Source: Sorangium aterium
GTDB lineage: Bacteria > Myxococcota_A > Polyangia > Polyangiales > Polyangiaceae
Length of the DNA stretch: 64,000 nt
Assembly: GCF_028368935.1 (NCBI RefSeq)
Contig: NZ_JAQNDK010000002.1
Coordinates: 310,001-374,000 of the forward strand
Direction of reading: 5' to 3'
The notes under the pieces are model-generated. The model was given only the letters and a program-made list of their open reading frames with translations, made no database searches and was not told the DNA's origin. Shown piece after piece: positions 1 to 8,815 of this stretch; the stretch's first letter is position 1; each line of letters starts with the position of its first letter. The position numbers and the translations under genes are program-made.

Positions 1-60
1 TTTACGTTTACGTTTACGTTTACGTTTACGTTTACGTTTACGTTCACGTTCAAGTTTACG
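1..60. repeat. TTTACG hexamer array
   Basis: Ten head-to-tail six-base units begin at the window edge. Units 1-7 and unit 10 are exactly TTTACG; units 8 and 9 are TTCACG and TTCAAG. The array may continue upstream of the window. It lies past the 3' end of the FAD oxidoreductase gene and encodes nothing obvious. Confidence 0.85.
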
Positions 61-116
61 TTGGTGACCGGTGGAGGGGGGACCCGGCACTCTAGCGAGT
101 GCCCGCCCCCCGCGCG

Positions 117-1742
117 CTACCCGATCTCCACCTTGCTCCACATGTCGCGCCGCATCCGCTCCTTCCGCCGGTCGGTCCGGGTCACGAGCCTCGCTGCGCC
201 CCAGGCGGCGAGCAGTTGGCCCTCCTGGCCGAGGCCGGGCAGCACGCTCCGGCCGACGAGCAGCGTGCGCTCGATCGGCCCGCGGATCGGCTCGCCCGCG
301 AGCCCGAGGTAGCCGGGCGGGTCGACCTCGAGCTGCCGCACCATCGGCTCGGCGCCCGGCGCGGCGCCCTTCAGCGCGGCGCGCTCGATGAGGCGGCGGC
401 GCTGGCCGTCGTAGAGCCACACGGGCAGCCCGTCGTGCACCGAGTCGACGAGCACGAGGTGGCGCTCGAGGAAGGGCAGCTCGGCCGTGAGCGCGTCGAG
501 CACCGCCTGGCGCGCCTCGAGAAGCGACAGCGGGCCCCGGTCGGGGAGCAGGATCTCCGCCACGAGCAGCGTGTCGGTCGAGGGAGCCGGCAGATCGCAG
601 CGCTGGAGGTGGACCACGGGGCGCCCGGGCCCGGCCGGCCGCGTGTGCCGCGGCGAGCTCGGCCGGCCCCCGGGCGCGCCGTCGCTCGACACGCGCGGCG
701 GCGCGGGCGAGCGGCCCGTCGACGCGGACGGGAAGGGGAACAGCAGCGCCTCCGGGCCGAGCGGCTCGGGCAAGCCCTCGCGGCGAACGATGAGCGACAC
801 GACGAAGCGGCCGACCGACGAGGTGATCCGCGGCCACTCGCGCAGCGCGCGCTTGTGGATGCCCTCGCCGCCCGACAGGCTCGCGAGCGTCTCGCCGTCC
901 ATGTCGGTGATGACGAAGCTGCTGCCGTTCGGGTGATCGTCGCCGTCGAGGACGACCCCCGCGGCGGTGCCGCGGCGGACGTGGACCGACGCGGCGCGCT
1001 CGTCGAGCAGGCAGCGGCCCCCGTGGGCGAGGATGCGCTCGACGAGGAACTCCTCGAGCTCCTCCTCGCCGCGCGGGAGCATCATCAGCCCGCGCGTCCA
1101 CGCCCCGTGCAGGCGCGCGACCGCGAAGGGGGGCGGGAGCGCCGAGAGATCCGTGGCGAAGAGGACGGACTGCGTGACGATCGAGCGGAACAGGTGGCCG
1201 CGCGGGAACTCGACGAGCAGGTCGGCGTCGGGCTCGGCGCGCGCGTACGGGAGCAGGCCGGCGTAGCGCGCGGTCTCGCGCCGCTCCCAGAACGTGCCCG
1301 GCGGCCAGAGGGCGTCGTGCGAGAACGCGTCGTCCGCGGCGCCGTTGACGTGGGCGAGCTCGGCGTAGAGCTCGTCGACGACCCGCCGGAGCTCGGGGAA
1401 CTCGCGGTCGATCTCGCGGCCGAAGAGGACCATGTCGGGCGGCACGTCGAGGCGCCGGCGCGGCGCGACGGCCTGCAGCATGGGCATGGCCGGGACGATG
1501 CGGCGCTTCCAGGTCTGCGACTGGGCGAGCTCGACGAGGAAGCGGCGCCACGCGGGCGAGGGCTCGGCGAGCATGGTGAACGCGCGCCGGCGGAGGACGT
1601 GCTGGTCGAGGCGGTAGGTGGCCGGGCGCTCGCCGTGCCCGACGACCATCACGGTGAAGTCGCGGCGCGCGAGGAGCGCCGCGGCCGTGAGCGCGCCGAT
1701 GGACCGGCCAAGGACGATGACGTCGTAGTGCTTGTGGATCAC
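117..1742 (-). CDS. FAD-dependent oxidoreductase, phytoene-dehydrogenase-like
   Basis: A 541-residue protein with an N-terminal Rossmann FAD-binding motif, VIVLGRSIGALTAAALLAR, followed by a basic-residue strand typical of the NAD(P)/FAD superfamily. The second glycine of the usual GxGxxG is Ser here, as is common in carotenoid-desaturase relatives (GxSxGG). The C-terminal segment around LLVGRSVLPGLGQEGQLLAAWGAA resembles the FAD-closing motif of that family. An Arg/Pro/Ser-rich insert at roughly residues 330-370 is probably a disordered loop. The start codon overlaps the purN stop by four bases, so the two are probably co-transcribed and translationally coupled. There is no carotenoid gene nearby, so the substrate is unknown. 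Confidence 0.75.
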   Translation of the reverse strand: MIHKHYDVIVLGRSIGALTAAALLARRDFTVMVVGHGERPATYRLDQHVLRRRAFTMLAEPSPAWRRFLVELAQSQTWKRRIVPAMPMLQAVAPRRRLDVPPDMVLFGREIDREFPELRRVVDELYAELAHVNGAADDAFSHDALWPPGTFWERRETARYAGLLPYARAEPDADLLVEFPRGHLFRSIVTQSVLFATDLSALPPPFAVARLHGAWTRGLMMLPRGEEELEEFLVERILAHGGRCLLDERAASVHVRRGTAAGVVLDGDDHPNGSSFVITDMDGETLASLSGGEGIHKRALREWPRITSSVGRFVVSLIVRREGLPEPLGPEALLFPFPSASTGRSPAPPRVSSDGAPGGRPSSPRHTRPAGPGRPVVHLQRCDLPAPSTDTLLVAEILLPDRGPLSLLEARQAVLDALTAELPFLERHLVLVDSVHDGLPVWLYDGQRRRLIERAALKGAAPGAEPMVRQLEVDPPGYLGLAGEPIRGPIERTLLVGRSVLPGLGQEGQLLAAWGAARLVTRTDRRKERMRRDMWSKVEIG

Positions 1743-2452
1743 GCCCCTTCCCCGACTTCTCCGACGCCTCCGACGTCCCCGCGCGCAGGGCCGCTCTGGG
1801 CGAGCCCGAGCGCGGTCTCGACGCCGGCGAGCGTCGCGCGCGCTCGCCCGCCCGGCACGTCAGGCGGCGCGATCTGGAGGCGCCCCTCGGCGATCCACGA
1901 GAGCGCGCGGATGAGCAGGGCGTGCTCCTGGACGAGGATGCGCGCGGCGAGCGCGTCGCGGTCGTCCCCGTCGAGCACGGGGACGGCGGCCTGCGCGAGG
2001 ATGGGCCCGGTGTCGGTGCCGGCGTCCACGAGATGGACGGTGCAGCCGGTGACGCGCACGCCGTGATCGAGCGCCTGCTGCTGGGCGTCGACGCCGGGGA
2101 AGGAGGGCAGGAGCGACGGGTGGATGTTCACGACCCGGTGCGGGAAGGCGTCGAGGAAGGTCGTCGTCAGCAGGCGCATGAAGCCCGCGAGGACGACCCA
2201 GGTCGCGCCCGCCTCGCGCAGGGCGGCGACGACGGCGGCGTCGAAGCTGTCGCGATCGGTGAAGTCCCGGTGCGCGATGACGCGCGTGGGGACCCCGGCG
2301 CGCTCGGCGCGCGCGAGGCCCTCCACGTCCGCCCGGTTGGACAGGACGAGCCGCACGCGGGCGTCGAGGCGGCCGGCGGCGATCGCGTCGAGGATCGCCT
2401 GGAGGTTCGAGCCGCGGCCGGAGATGAGGACGCCGAGATCGAGGGGGGGCAT
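1739..2452 (-). CDS. purN: Phosphoribosylglycinamide formyltransferase
   Basis: A 237-residue GAR transformylase, which transfers the formyl group of 10-formyltetrahydrofolate to glycinamide ribonucleotide in de novo purine synthesis. Visible family motifs are SGRGSN near the N-terminus (phosphate binding), NIHPSLLPSFPG (Asn and His of the catalytic set) and DAGTDTGPILAQ (catalytic Asp). About 25 C-terminal Gly/Ala-rich residues exceed the usual length. It is followed with a four-base overlap by the FAD oxidoreductase. purM lies 4 kb away on the same strand but separated by a kinase gene, so the purine genes are scattered. The start has no Shine-Dalgarno sequence but a TAGTAT box nine bases upstream. 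Confidence 0.93.
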   Translation of the reverse strand: MPPLDLGVLISGRGSNLQAILDAIAAGRLDARVRLVLSNRADVEGLARAERAGVPTRVIAHRDFTDRDSFDAAVVAALREAGATWVVLAGFMRLLTTTFLDAFPHRVVNIHPSLLPSFPGVDAQQQALDHGVRVTGCTVHLVDAGTDTGPILAQAAVPVLDGDDRDALAARILVQEHALLIRALSWIAEGRLQIAPPDVPGGRARATLAGVETALGLAQSGPARGDVGGVGEVGEGA

Positions 2453-2461
2453 GGGGGGCAG

Positions 2462-2467
2462 ATACTA
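2462..2467 (-). promoter_or_regulatory. Possible -10 box of a leaderless purN transcript
   Basis: TAGTAT (TANNNT) sits nine bases before the purN ATG and no Shine-Dalgarno sequence intervenes. That spacing would put the transcript start at or next to the start codon. Confidence 0.4.
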
Positions 2468-2651
2468 CGGCGGAGGCGGGCGCGGGAGAGATCCGGGGCG
2501 GAAGCGGCCGCCCGGCCCCCGGGGGGACGCCTCGAGGGCTGCGAGGCGACCGCCGGGCCGCTCGCGCTGTCATTTGCGGCTGCGCGCGCTCCCGCCTCGT
2601 CGGGGCCGGGCCCCTCTGGCCGGCCACCTACCAATGCCGCGCCGCTCGGGG

Positions 2652-2657
2652 TAGGGT
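2652..2657 (+). promoter_or_regulatory. Possible -10 box of the kinase gene
   Basis: TAGGGT lies twelve bases before the kinase ATG with no recognisable Shine-Dalgarno sequence between them. It is the weakest of the TANNNT boxes listed here. Confidence 0.25.
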
Positions 2658-2669
2658 GGCGGCGCCACG

Positions 2670-5600
2670 ATGTCGGAACGCCCGCCTGAGCCGACCCTTA
2701 CCGCCGACGAGGCCGCGAAGCACCGGGCGAGGTCCTACCTCGGGCGGGTGATCTCGAAGCGCTACCGCATCGACGAGGTCATCGCGATGGGCGGCATGGG
2801 CGCGGTCTACCGCGGCGAGCACGTGCACATGCACAAGCGCGTCGCGATCAAGATCCTGCACCCCGACACCGAGCGGCTCCCCGAGCTCGTGCAGCGCTTC
2901 GAGCGCGAGGCCATCGCCGGCGCGCACATCGAGCACCGGAACGTCGCGACCGCGACCGATTTCGGCGAGGCGGAGGACGGGTCGTTCTTCCTGGTGCTCG
3001 AGTACGTGCGCGGCACGACGCTCCACGAGATCATCCGGCGGGGGCCGTTGCCCGCCGCGCGCGCCGCCCTGATCGCCAGGCAGCTCGCGGCCGCGCTCGA
3101 CGCGACCCACGCGATGGGCATCGTCCACCGCGACGTGAAGCCGCGCAACGTGATGGTCGTCGAGCCGCAGGGCGACCTCGTGAAGCTCATCGATTTCGGC
3201 CTCGCGAAGGTGAGCGTCGATCAGCTGCGCCGGTCCGTCGCGTCGCCGGAGTCCGCGCGGGCGGGGGCCGACTCGCTCCCGGTCCGGCTCACCACGGCGG
3301 GCGTGATCTTCGGGACCATCGCCTACCTCGCGCCGGAGTCGGCGCTCGGGATGGACTTCGTCGACGAGCGCGCGGATCTCTACGCCGTGGGCCTGATCTT
3401 CTACGAGATGCTGGCCGGCAAGCACCCGTTCCTGGCCAAGGATCCGGTCGAGCTCTTCAACCAGCAGCGGAGCGCGCCCGTGCCGGCGATCGCCGCGCAC
3501 TCGCCCGGCGTCGAGGTCCCGCCTGCCCTCGAGGCGGTCGTGCGGCTCCTCCTCGAGAAGAATCCGCGCGCCCGCTTCGGGACCGCGGCGGAGCTGATCG
3601 CGGCGCTCGACGACGCGTGCTCCGTGTCGGGGATCGCCGTGCACGAGCCGCGGGCGGAGATGGCATCGAGGGGGGAGATGTCATCGAGGGCGGAGATGAC
3701 GTCGGTGCCCGCGATCGCGGACGCGGCGCGCGTGCCGAGCAACCGGCCGCCCGTGCCCAGCGCGCCGTCGCGCGCGACCGACGCGAGCGCCGGCGGCTCG
3801 TCGGCGATCGTCCTCGGGGATTCGTGCCTTGTCTCGCTGAACGACGTCGCGGACGCGCTGGCGCCGGCCGGGAGCGGCGCGGACGCGCCGGAGGCAGAGC
3901 GAGCGCGCGCGTCGAGCGAGCCGGGAGAGGGCCGCGCGGACAGCGTGGAGCTGGCGGGGATGACGGCGCCCGTGGAGCCGGCGGGGGCGGCGGCGGCCTC
4001 GGAGCTGCCGGAGGGCGACGAAGAAGACGACGAGGACGCCCTCAGCCACTCGCGGCCGACGCCGGTGCGCAACACGCCGACCCTCGTCGCCGAGCTGACG
4101 CGCGACTCGCGCCCGACGGCCGTCGGCGGCGCGGCGTTCATGGCGCAGGTCGCCTTCGCGCAGGAGGTCGCCAGGGCCGACGCTGCCGCCGCGGCCGACG
4201 ACTCGAGCGTGCCGGAGGACGCGCGCCCGACGACGGTAGGCGGCGCCGCGCTCATCGCCCAGGCCGCTTTCGCTCGGGAAGCAGCAGGCGGCGGCGCTCC
4301 TTCCGGGGCCGATGACCCGGGGCCGCCGCGCGAGTCGTCGCAGCTGCTCGATGCGGCGGCGCCGTCGCAGGAGCCGGCGCGGCCGGCCTCGACGCCTCCG
4401 TCGCCGGAAGCGGCTCCGTTGCCTGGGGAGGCAGCGCGGTCGGTCGAAGCGCCTGTGGCGACGGCGGCAACGGGACTGAGCTCCCTACGACTGTCGCTGG
4501 ACGATCTATTGTCGTCGCCGGGTCAGGCCGAGCGTCGTCCGGTAGAGCCCTCGGCGAAGAAGCCATCGCCGTCGGGCGTGGACGAGCCGTCGTCGCCTGG
4601 AGCGGAGCAGGCGCCATCGAAGCCGCCGTCGTCGCCTTCGGCGGAGAGCTCGCCATCGAAGCCACCGTCTGCGGAGCGCGCGTCATCGAAGCCGCCGTCT
4701 GCGTCGGCTGTGGAGCGTGCGTCATCGAAGCCGCCGTCGTCGTCTGCGGCGGAACCTGCGCCATCGAAGCCGCCGTCGTCGTCTGCGGCGGAACCTGCGC
4801 CATCGAAGCCGCCGTCAGCGGAGCGTGCGTCATCGAAGCCGCCGTCCGCGTCCGCTGTGGAGCCGGCGTCCGTCGCGAAGCCGGCGTCGTCGAAGCCGCC
4901 GTCGTCGTCTGCGGCGGAACCTGCGTCATCGAAGCCGCCATCAGCGGAGCGTGCGCCATCGAAGCCGCCGTCGTTGCCTGTAGCGGAGCGCGCGTCATCG
5001 AAGCCGCCGTCGTCGCCTGTAGCGGAGCGCGCGTCATCGAAGCCGCCGTCCGCGTCCGCTGTGGAGCCGGCGTCCGTCGCGAAGCCGGCGTCGTCGAAGC
5101 CGCCGTCGCCTGCAGCGGAGCGTGCGTCATCGGAGCCGCTGTCCGCGTCCGCTGCGGAGCCGACATCCGTGGCGAAGCCGGCGTCGTCGAAGCCGCCGTC
5201 AGGGGCGAGCGCGGAGCCGGCGACATCGCCATCGCCCGCGCCGTCCGTGGAGGCGCAGCCGCCGCAGAACGAGCCGGCGCCCGTGGCGTCCGCGTCCCCT
5301 CCGCTGGACGAGCCGCCCGCAGAGGAGGCGGCGCCCGTCTCGGAGCCGACGTCCGAGCGGATGAGCGGCTCGCGGCCAGCCTTCGCCCCGACGCTGCTGC
5401 GGGAGCTGGAGGCCGCCGAGGCAGAGCGCGTCGCCCGGGAGCGCGAGGAAGAGGCCAAGCGGAAGCTCGCCGAGGAGGCAGAGCGCGCCGCGCGCGAGCG
5501 CGAGGAGAAGGCCAGGCGAAAGCGGGAAGCCCGGGAAGCTCGCGCGTCGCGGCTGAGCCACGAAGGACTCGGCGGCCGCGTCGGCCGGCTGGCCCCGTAC

Positions 5601-6350
5601 CTGGGCGGCGGCATCCTTGCGGCGGCCGTGATCGCGGCGCTCGCCGGCGGTGGGCGCGCCCCGCCCGAGCCGGAGCCCCAGCTCGGCCCCGCGAGGCCTC
5701 CCGCGAGCGCGCTCGCCACGAGCGAGCCGGCCCCGGCAGACGCCGCCGTCCCCGAGGCACCCGCGCCCACGGCGCCGGCGCCCGAGGCCGCTGCGTCGGC
5801 GGCGCCCGATGCGCCGGCCGAGCCTCCGCCGGATGAAGCGGCCCGGAAGGCGCTCACCGACGCTGTCAGGGCGCGCCGGTGGGTGAAGGCCGCCGACGCG
5901 ATCCAGAAGCTCGCGGAGCACGATCCGACGGCGCTCCGCGAGCGCCCGCTCGCGATCGCGGCGCGCAACGTCGCCATCGCCATCGCGAAGACGGGCGAGG
6001 AGCACGCCGACAAGGTCTTCGACGCGCTCTCGAGCCGCTTCGGGACGGCGGGCATCGACGTGCTCTACGAGATCGTCGAGACCCGCGGCCGCTCCACGCC
6101 GGCCACCCGGGCCGCGAAGCTGCTGCGCGATCCGGAGATCGCGGCCCGCGGGACCCCTGCGGTCCGGATCTCCTTCGAGCTGCGCGACGCCACGTGCGGC
6201 GAGAAGCTCCCGTTCCTCGAGCGCGCCGTCTCCGAGGGCGACGAGCGCACCCTGGTCGTGCTCGAGACGACGGTGAGGCCCTGTTACAAGACGAACCGGG
6301 CGATCGACGAGGCGATCAAGAAGCTGCGATCGCGGCTCGAAGGCGGCTGA
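2670..6350 (+). CDS. Transmembrane Ser/Thr protein kinase with long SSKPPS-repeat linker
   Basis: A 1226-residue eukaryote-like (Hanks-type) kinase. The kinase domain covers about residues 30-320: glycine loop MGGMGAVYRGE, VAIKILHP with the ATP lysine, catalytic loop HRDVKPRN near 154, and DFG near 174, so it should be active. Next comes a duplicated motif of the form D-(S/A)-RPT-(A/T)-VGGAA, then a disordered linker at about 640-850 built of SSKPPS units separated by Ala/Glu/Val-rich spacers. A charged, probably coiled-coil stretch (about 910-965) precedes one membrane span (about 975-995). The C-terminal 170 residues form a helical, repeat-like region that would lie on the far side of the membrane and could be a sensor. 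It is transcribed divergently from purN. The signal sensed and the targets are unknown. Confidence 0.9.
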   Translation: MSERPPEPTLTADEAAKHRARSYLGRVISKRYRIDEVIAMGGMGAVYRGEHVHMHKRVAIKILHPDTERLPELVQRFEREAIAGAHIEHRNVATATDFGEAEDGSFFLVLEYVRGTTLHEIIRRGPLPAARAALIARQLAAALDATHAMGIVHRDVKPRNVMVVEPQGDLVKLIDFGLAKVSVDQLRRSVASPESARAGADSLPVRLTTAGVIFGTIAYLAPESALGMDFVDERADLYAVGLIFYEMLAGKHPFLAKDPVELFNQQRSAPVPAIAAHSPGVEVPPALEAVVRLLLEKNPRARFGTAAELIAALDDACSVSGIAVHEPRAEMASRGEMSSRAEMTSVPAIADAARVPSNRPPVPSAPSRATDASAGGSSAIVLGDSCLVSLNDVADALAPAGSGADAPEAERARASSEPGEGRADSVELAGMTAPVEPAGAAAASELPEGDEEDDEDALSHSRPTPVRNTPTLVAELTRDSRPTAVGGAAFMAQVAFAQEVARADAAAAADDSSVPEDARPTTVGGAALIAQAAFAREAAGGGAPSGADDPGPPRESSQLLDAAAPSQEPARPASTPPSPEAAPLPGEAARSVEAPVATAATGLSSLRLSLDDLLSSPGQAERRPVEPSAKKPSPSGVDEPSSPGAEQAPSKPPSSPSAESSPSKPPSAERASSKPPSASAVERASSKPPSSSAAEPAPSKPPSSSAAEPAPSKPPSAERASSKPPSASAVEPASVAKPASSKPPSSSAAEPASSKPPSAERAPSKPPSLPVAERASSKPPSSPVAERASSKPPSASAVEPASVAKPASSKPPSPAAERASSEPLSASAAEPTSVAKPASSKPPSGASAEPATSPSPAPSVEAQPPQNEPAPVASASPPLDEPPAEEAAPVSEPTSERMSGSRPAFAPTLLRELEAAEAERVAREREEEAKRKLAEEAERAAREREEKARRKREAREARASRLSHEGLGGRVGRLAPYLGGGILAAAVIAALAGGGRAPPEPEPQLGPARPPASALATSEPAPADAAVPEAPAPTAPAPEAAASAAPDAPAEPPPDEAARKALTDAVRARRWVKAADAIQKLAEHDPTALRERPLAIAARNVAIAIAKTGEEHADKVFDALSSRFGTAGIDVLYEIVETRGRSTPATRAAKLLRDPEIAARGTPAVRISFELRDATCGEKLPFLERAVSEGDERTLVVLETTVRPCYKTNRAIDEAIKKLRSRLEGG
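4606..5215 (+). repeat. In-frame DNA repeats encoding SSKPPS units
   Basis: Imperfect repeats built on catcgaagccgccgtc and spacer variants, all in frame with the kinase. Longer blocks are duplicated (for example the block coding for ASVAKPASSKPPS). The array looks like slippage or recombination expansion inside a coding linker. Confidence 0.8.
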
Positions 6351-6381
6351 GCTCGCGCCGCGCGTCCCGCGCGGTCGCTCA
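6348..6381. terminator. GC hairpin between convergent kinase and purM genes
   Basis: Seven-base perfect stem CCGCGCG/CGCGCGG with loop TCC (6358-6374), flanked by a second short complementary pair TGAGC/GCTCA that includes the kinase stop codon. No T tract follows, so any terminator activity is inferred from position. Confidence 0.45.
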
Positions 6382-6452
6382 GCGCATCCGGGCCCGCCCG
6401 GTTGTCTCGCGCCGCGCGGCCCGCGCGCCGCGCATCGCCCTCGCCGGCCCTC

Positions 6453-7517
6453 TCATCCGAACAGCACGCGCTCCTCGAACGGCACGTCGCCGACCGACAG
6501 CACCTCGCCGAGCACCCAGGCCTGCTCGCCGCTCTTCGCGAGCGCCTCGATGGCCCGGTCCGCGGCGCCCTTCTCGACGACCGCGACAAGCCCGACGCCG
6601 AGGTTGAACGTGCGCCGCATCTCGGCCTCCTCCACGGGGCCGCCGCGCTGGAGCACCTGGAACACCGCCGGCCGCTGGTAGGAGCCGAGGTCGAGCCGCG
6701 CGCCCAGCCCGTCCGGCAGCACGCGCGGCAGGTTCCCCGGCAGGCCGCCGCCCGTGATGTGCGACAGCCCCCGGACCGCATCGCCGCAGGCCGCGAGGAG
6801 CGCCGTGATCGCGCGGGCGTAGATCCGGGTCGGCGTCAGCAGCGCCTCGCCCACGGTGCCGCCGAGATCGGCCACGCGGTCGCTCATCGTGAGGCCCATC
6901 TCCTTCTCGAGCACGCGCCGCGCGAGCGAGAAGCCGTTCGAGTGCAGCCCGCTCGACGCCACGCCGATGACCGCATCGCCGACCGCGATCCGCTTGCCGT
7001 CGAGGATGCGCGAGCGCTCGACGACGCCCACGGCGAACCCGGCGAGGTCGTACTCGCCGTCCGCGTACATGCCCGGCAGCTCGGCCGTCTCGCCGCCGAT
7101 CAGCGCGCAGCCGGCCTGTTTGCAGCCCTCGGCGATGCCGCGGACCACGGCCTCACCCACGTCGACGTCGAGCTTGCCTGTCGCGAAGTAGTCGAGGAAG
7201 AACAGCGGCCGCGCGCCGACGGTCAGCACGTCGTTCACGCACATCGCGACGAGATCGATGCCGACCGTGTCGTGGACGCCCGTCGCGAACGCCACCTTCA
7301 GCTTGGTGCCGACCCCGTCCGTGCCGCTGACCAGCACCGGCTCGGACAGCCCGCCCGGCAGCGCGCACAGCCCGGCGAAGCCGCCCACGTCGGCGAGCAC
7401 CTCGGGGATGCGCGTCGGCTTCGCGAGCCGCTTGATGCGCTCGACGAGCGCGTCCCCTGCATCGATATCGACCCCGGCTTCCCGGTACGTGACGCTCATG
7501 GCAGGCGCATCCCACAC
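6453..7517 (-). CDS. purM: Phosphoribosylformylglycinamidine cyclo-ligase (AIR synthetase)
   Basis: A 354-residue enzyme of de novo purine synthesis that closes formylglycinamidine ribonucleotide to aminoimidazole ribonucleotide using ATP. Diagnostic motifs are SGTDGVGTKLKVA near the N-terminus (nucleotide/substrate loop), DLVAMCVNDVL, IGGETAELPGMY, the mid-protein ASSGLHSNGFSLAR and the C-terminal HITGGGLPGNLPR. Length matches the family. It stands alone, convergent with the upstream kinase gene. The preceding 237 bases hold nothing I can name. Confidence 0.95.
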   Translation of the reverse strand: MWDAPAMSVTYREAGVDIDAGDALVERIKRLAKPTRIPEVLADVGGFAGLCALPGGLSEPVLVSGTDGVGTKLKVAFATGVHDTVGIDLVAMCVNDVLTVGARPLFFLDYFATGKLDVDVGEAVVRGIAEGCKQAGCALIGGETAELPGMYADGEYDLAGFAVGVVERSRILDGKRIAVGDAVIGVASSGLHSNGFSLARRVLEKEMGLTMSDRVADLGGTVGEALLTPTRIYARAITALLAACGDAVRGLSHITGGGLPGNLPRVLPDGLGARLDLGSYQRPAVFQVLQRGGPVEEAEMRRTFNLGVGLVAVVEKGAADRAIEALAKSGEQAWVLGEVLSVGDVPFEERVLFG

Positions 7518-7754
7518 CTCGGCGGCAAAGGGAAGCGGGCTCGCTCTCCGGCCCCGGCCTCCGGGCGGCTCCGGGGTCGGCGGGCGGCCGGGCTCCCCGT
7601 GCCGCGGGGAGCGCCTCGGGTCGGGCCGGCGACCGGCCGGCCTGCCGCTCGTTCCTCCGGTGAAGGTTGTATGGCATCCGCAAGCGTCTTGACGTCGCGT
7701 GGATGGGCTTCTTGGATGACCCGATCGGCAACAAGCGATGCGAGCGCATGAGCT

Positions 7755-8540
7755 TCAGAGTTCCACCTCGCCTTCCATGTAGAAGACGCAGGCACCCTCC
7801 ATCTCGACGCGATCGCCGAGCAGCCGGCACGTCATTTCTCCACCTCGCTGCGATGCCTGAAAGGCGCGACACTCGCTCTTGTGCAGTCGTTTGGCCCAGT
7901 AGGGGGTGAGCATGCAGTGAGCGCTCCCGGTGACCGGATCTTCCGGGACGCCTTTCGCGGGAGCGAAGTAGCGGCTCACGAAATCATACTCGCCGCTGCT
8001 CGCAGCGGTCACGATGAGCCCGCTGCGATCGAGGCGGCGCACACGTGCCATGTCGGGCGCGACGGTCCGGACCGCGCTCTCGCTTTCCAGGACCGCCATG
8101 TAGTTGAAGGCATTGACATGCACTTCGAGAGGAGCGAGCCCCAGCGCCTCTGCCAGGCCAGGCGGAGGCGGCACGGCCTCCGAAAAACGCGCCGGGAAGT
8201 TCATGAGGTAACCGGCGCTCGCCCTGGTAACGGTGAGCGGCCCGCTCGCCGAATGGAAGATCACCCGGCTGCGCGCGGGCTCCAGGCGCTCCATGACCAC
8301 GGCCGCGCTCGCCAGCGTGGCGTGGCCGCAGAGCGGCACCTCCGTCATCGGTGTGAACCAGCGCAGGCGGTACTCGGCGTCCTCGCGCACGAGGAAGGCT
8401 GTCTCCGCCAGATTGTTCTCTGCGGCGACGGCCTGCATGACCGATTCCTGGGGGAAATTCTGCAGAACCACGACGGCCGCCGGGTTCCCTGTGAATCGCC
8501 GCGTGGTGAATGCATCGAGCTGAAAGATGGGTGCGCGCAC
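7755..8540 (-). CDS. PhzF-family isomerase/epimerase-like protein
   Basis: Belongs to the PhzF/diaminopimelate-epimerase-fold family, whose best known member isomerises a phenazine precursor; most members have unknown substrates. Family features are FQLDAFTTRRFTGNPAAVV at the start, the conserved catalytic Glu in NNLAETAFLV, PLCGHATLASA, and the C-terminal EDPVTGSAHCMLTPYW. I chose the GTG at 8540 (261 residues) because family members begin at about this point with the sequence APIFQLDAFT; an in-frame ATG at 8663 would add 41 Arg/Ala-rich residues unlike the family and has no Shine-Dalgarno sequence either. No phenazine genes are nearby, so a phenazine role should not be assumed. Confidence 0.85.
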   Translation of the reverse strand: MRAPIFQLDAFTTRRFTGNPAAVVVLQNFPQESVMQAVAAENNLAETAFLVREDAEYRLRWFTPMTEVPLCGHATLASAAVVMERLEPARSRVIFHSASGPLTVTRASAGYLMNFPARFSEAVPPPPGLAEALGLAPLEVHVNAFNYMAVLESESAVRTVAPDMARVRRLDRSGLIVTAASSGEYDFVSRYFAPAKGVPEDPVTGSAHCMLTPYWAKRLHKSECRAFQASQRGGEMTCRLLGDRVEMEGACVFYMEGEVEL

Positions 8541-8815
8541 GGTGTCCGCCAGGTCCTTGACGTGCTCAGCGAGGGTTCGATCGTCCGGTGCGGAGGCCGC
8601 CTCCGGCGAGTGGAGCCGGCGTCTCTGGCCTGCACGAGAATGTAGCGTGAAAAGCGACGCCATATCAACAGCACCACACCCGATCAGGCTGTGCCGCGAC
8701 CGGGGTCGCCGTGCGGCGGGACAGCCGGCAAGTTTGCAAACCGTCGCGTACGCCTGACGTCGCCTCGGGGTATGCTGCCGCGGCCACGCGTCGTGGCTCG
8801 CGCCAAGGAAACCCC

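Noticed and set aside
99-2066. Long plus-strand open frame opposite the FAD oxidoreductase and purN
   Set aside because: Arg/Ala/Glu-rich shadow of two convincing minus-strand genes, with no motif; GC-rich third positions keep such frames open.
4523-6055. A 510-codon Ser/Asp/Gly-rich frame antisense to the kinase linker
   Set aside because: Mirror image of the SSKPPS repeats; the repeats have protein-like flanks only on the plus strand.
7755-8540. Phenazine biosynthesis role for the PhzF-like protein
   Set aside because: No other phenazine gene is present and most PhzF-family proteins are unrelated to phenazines.
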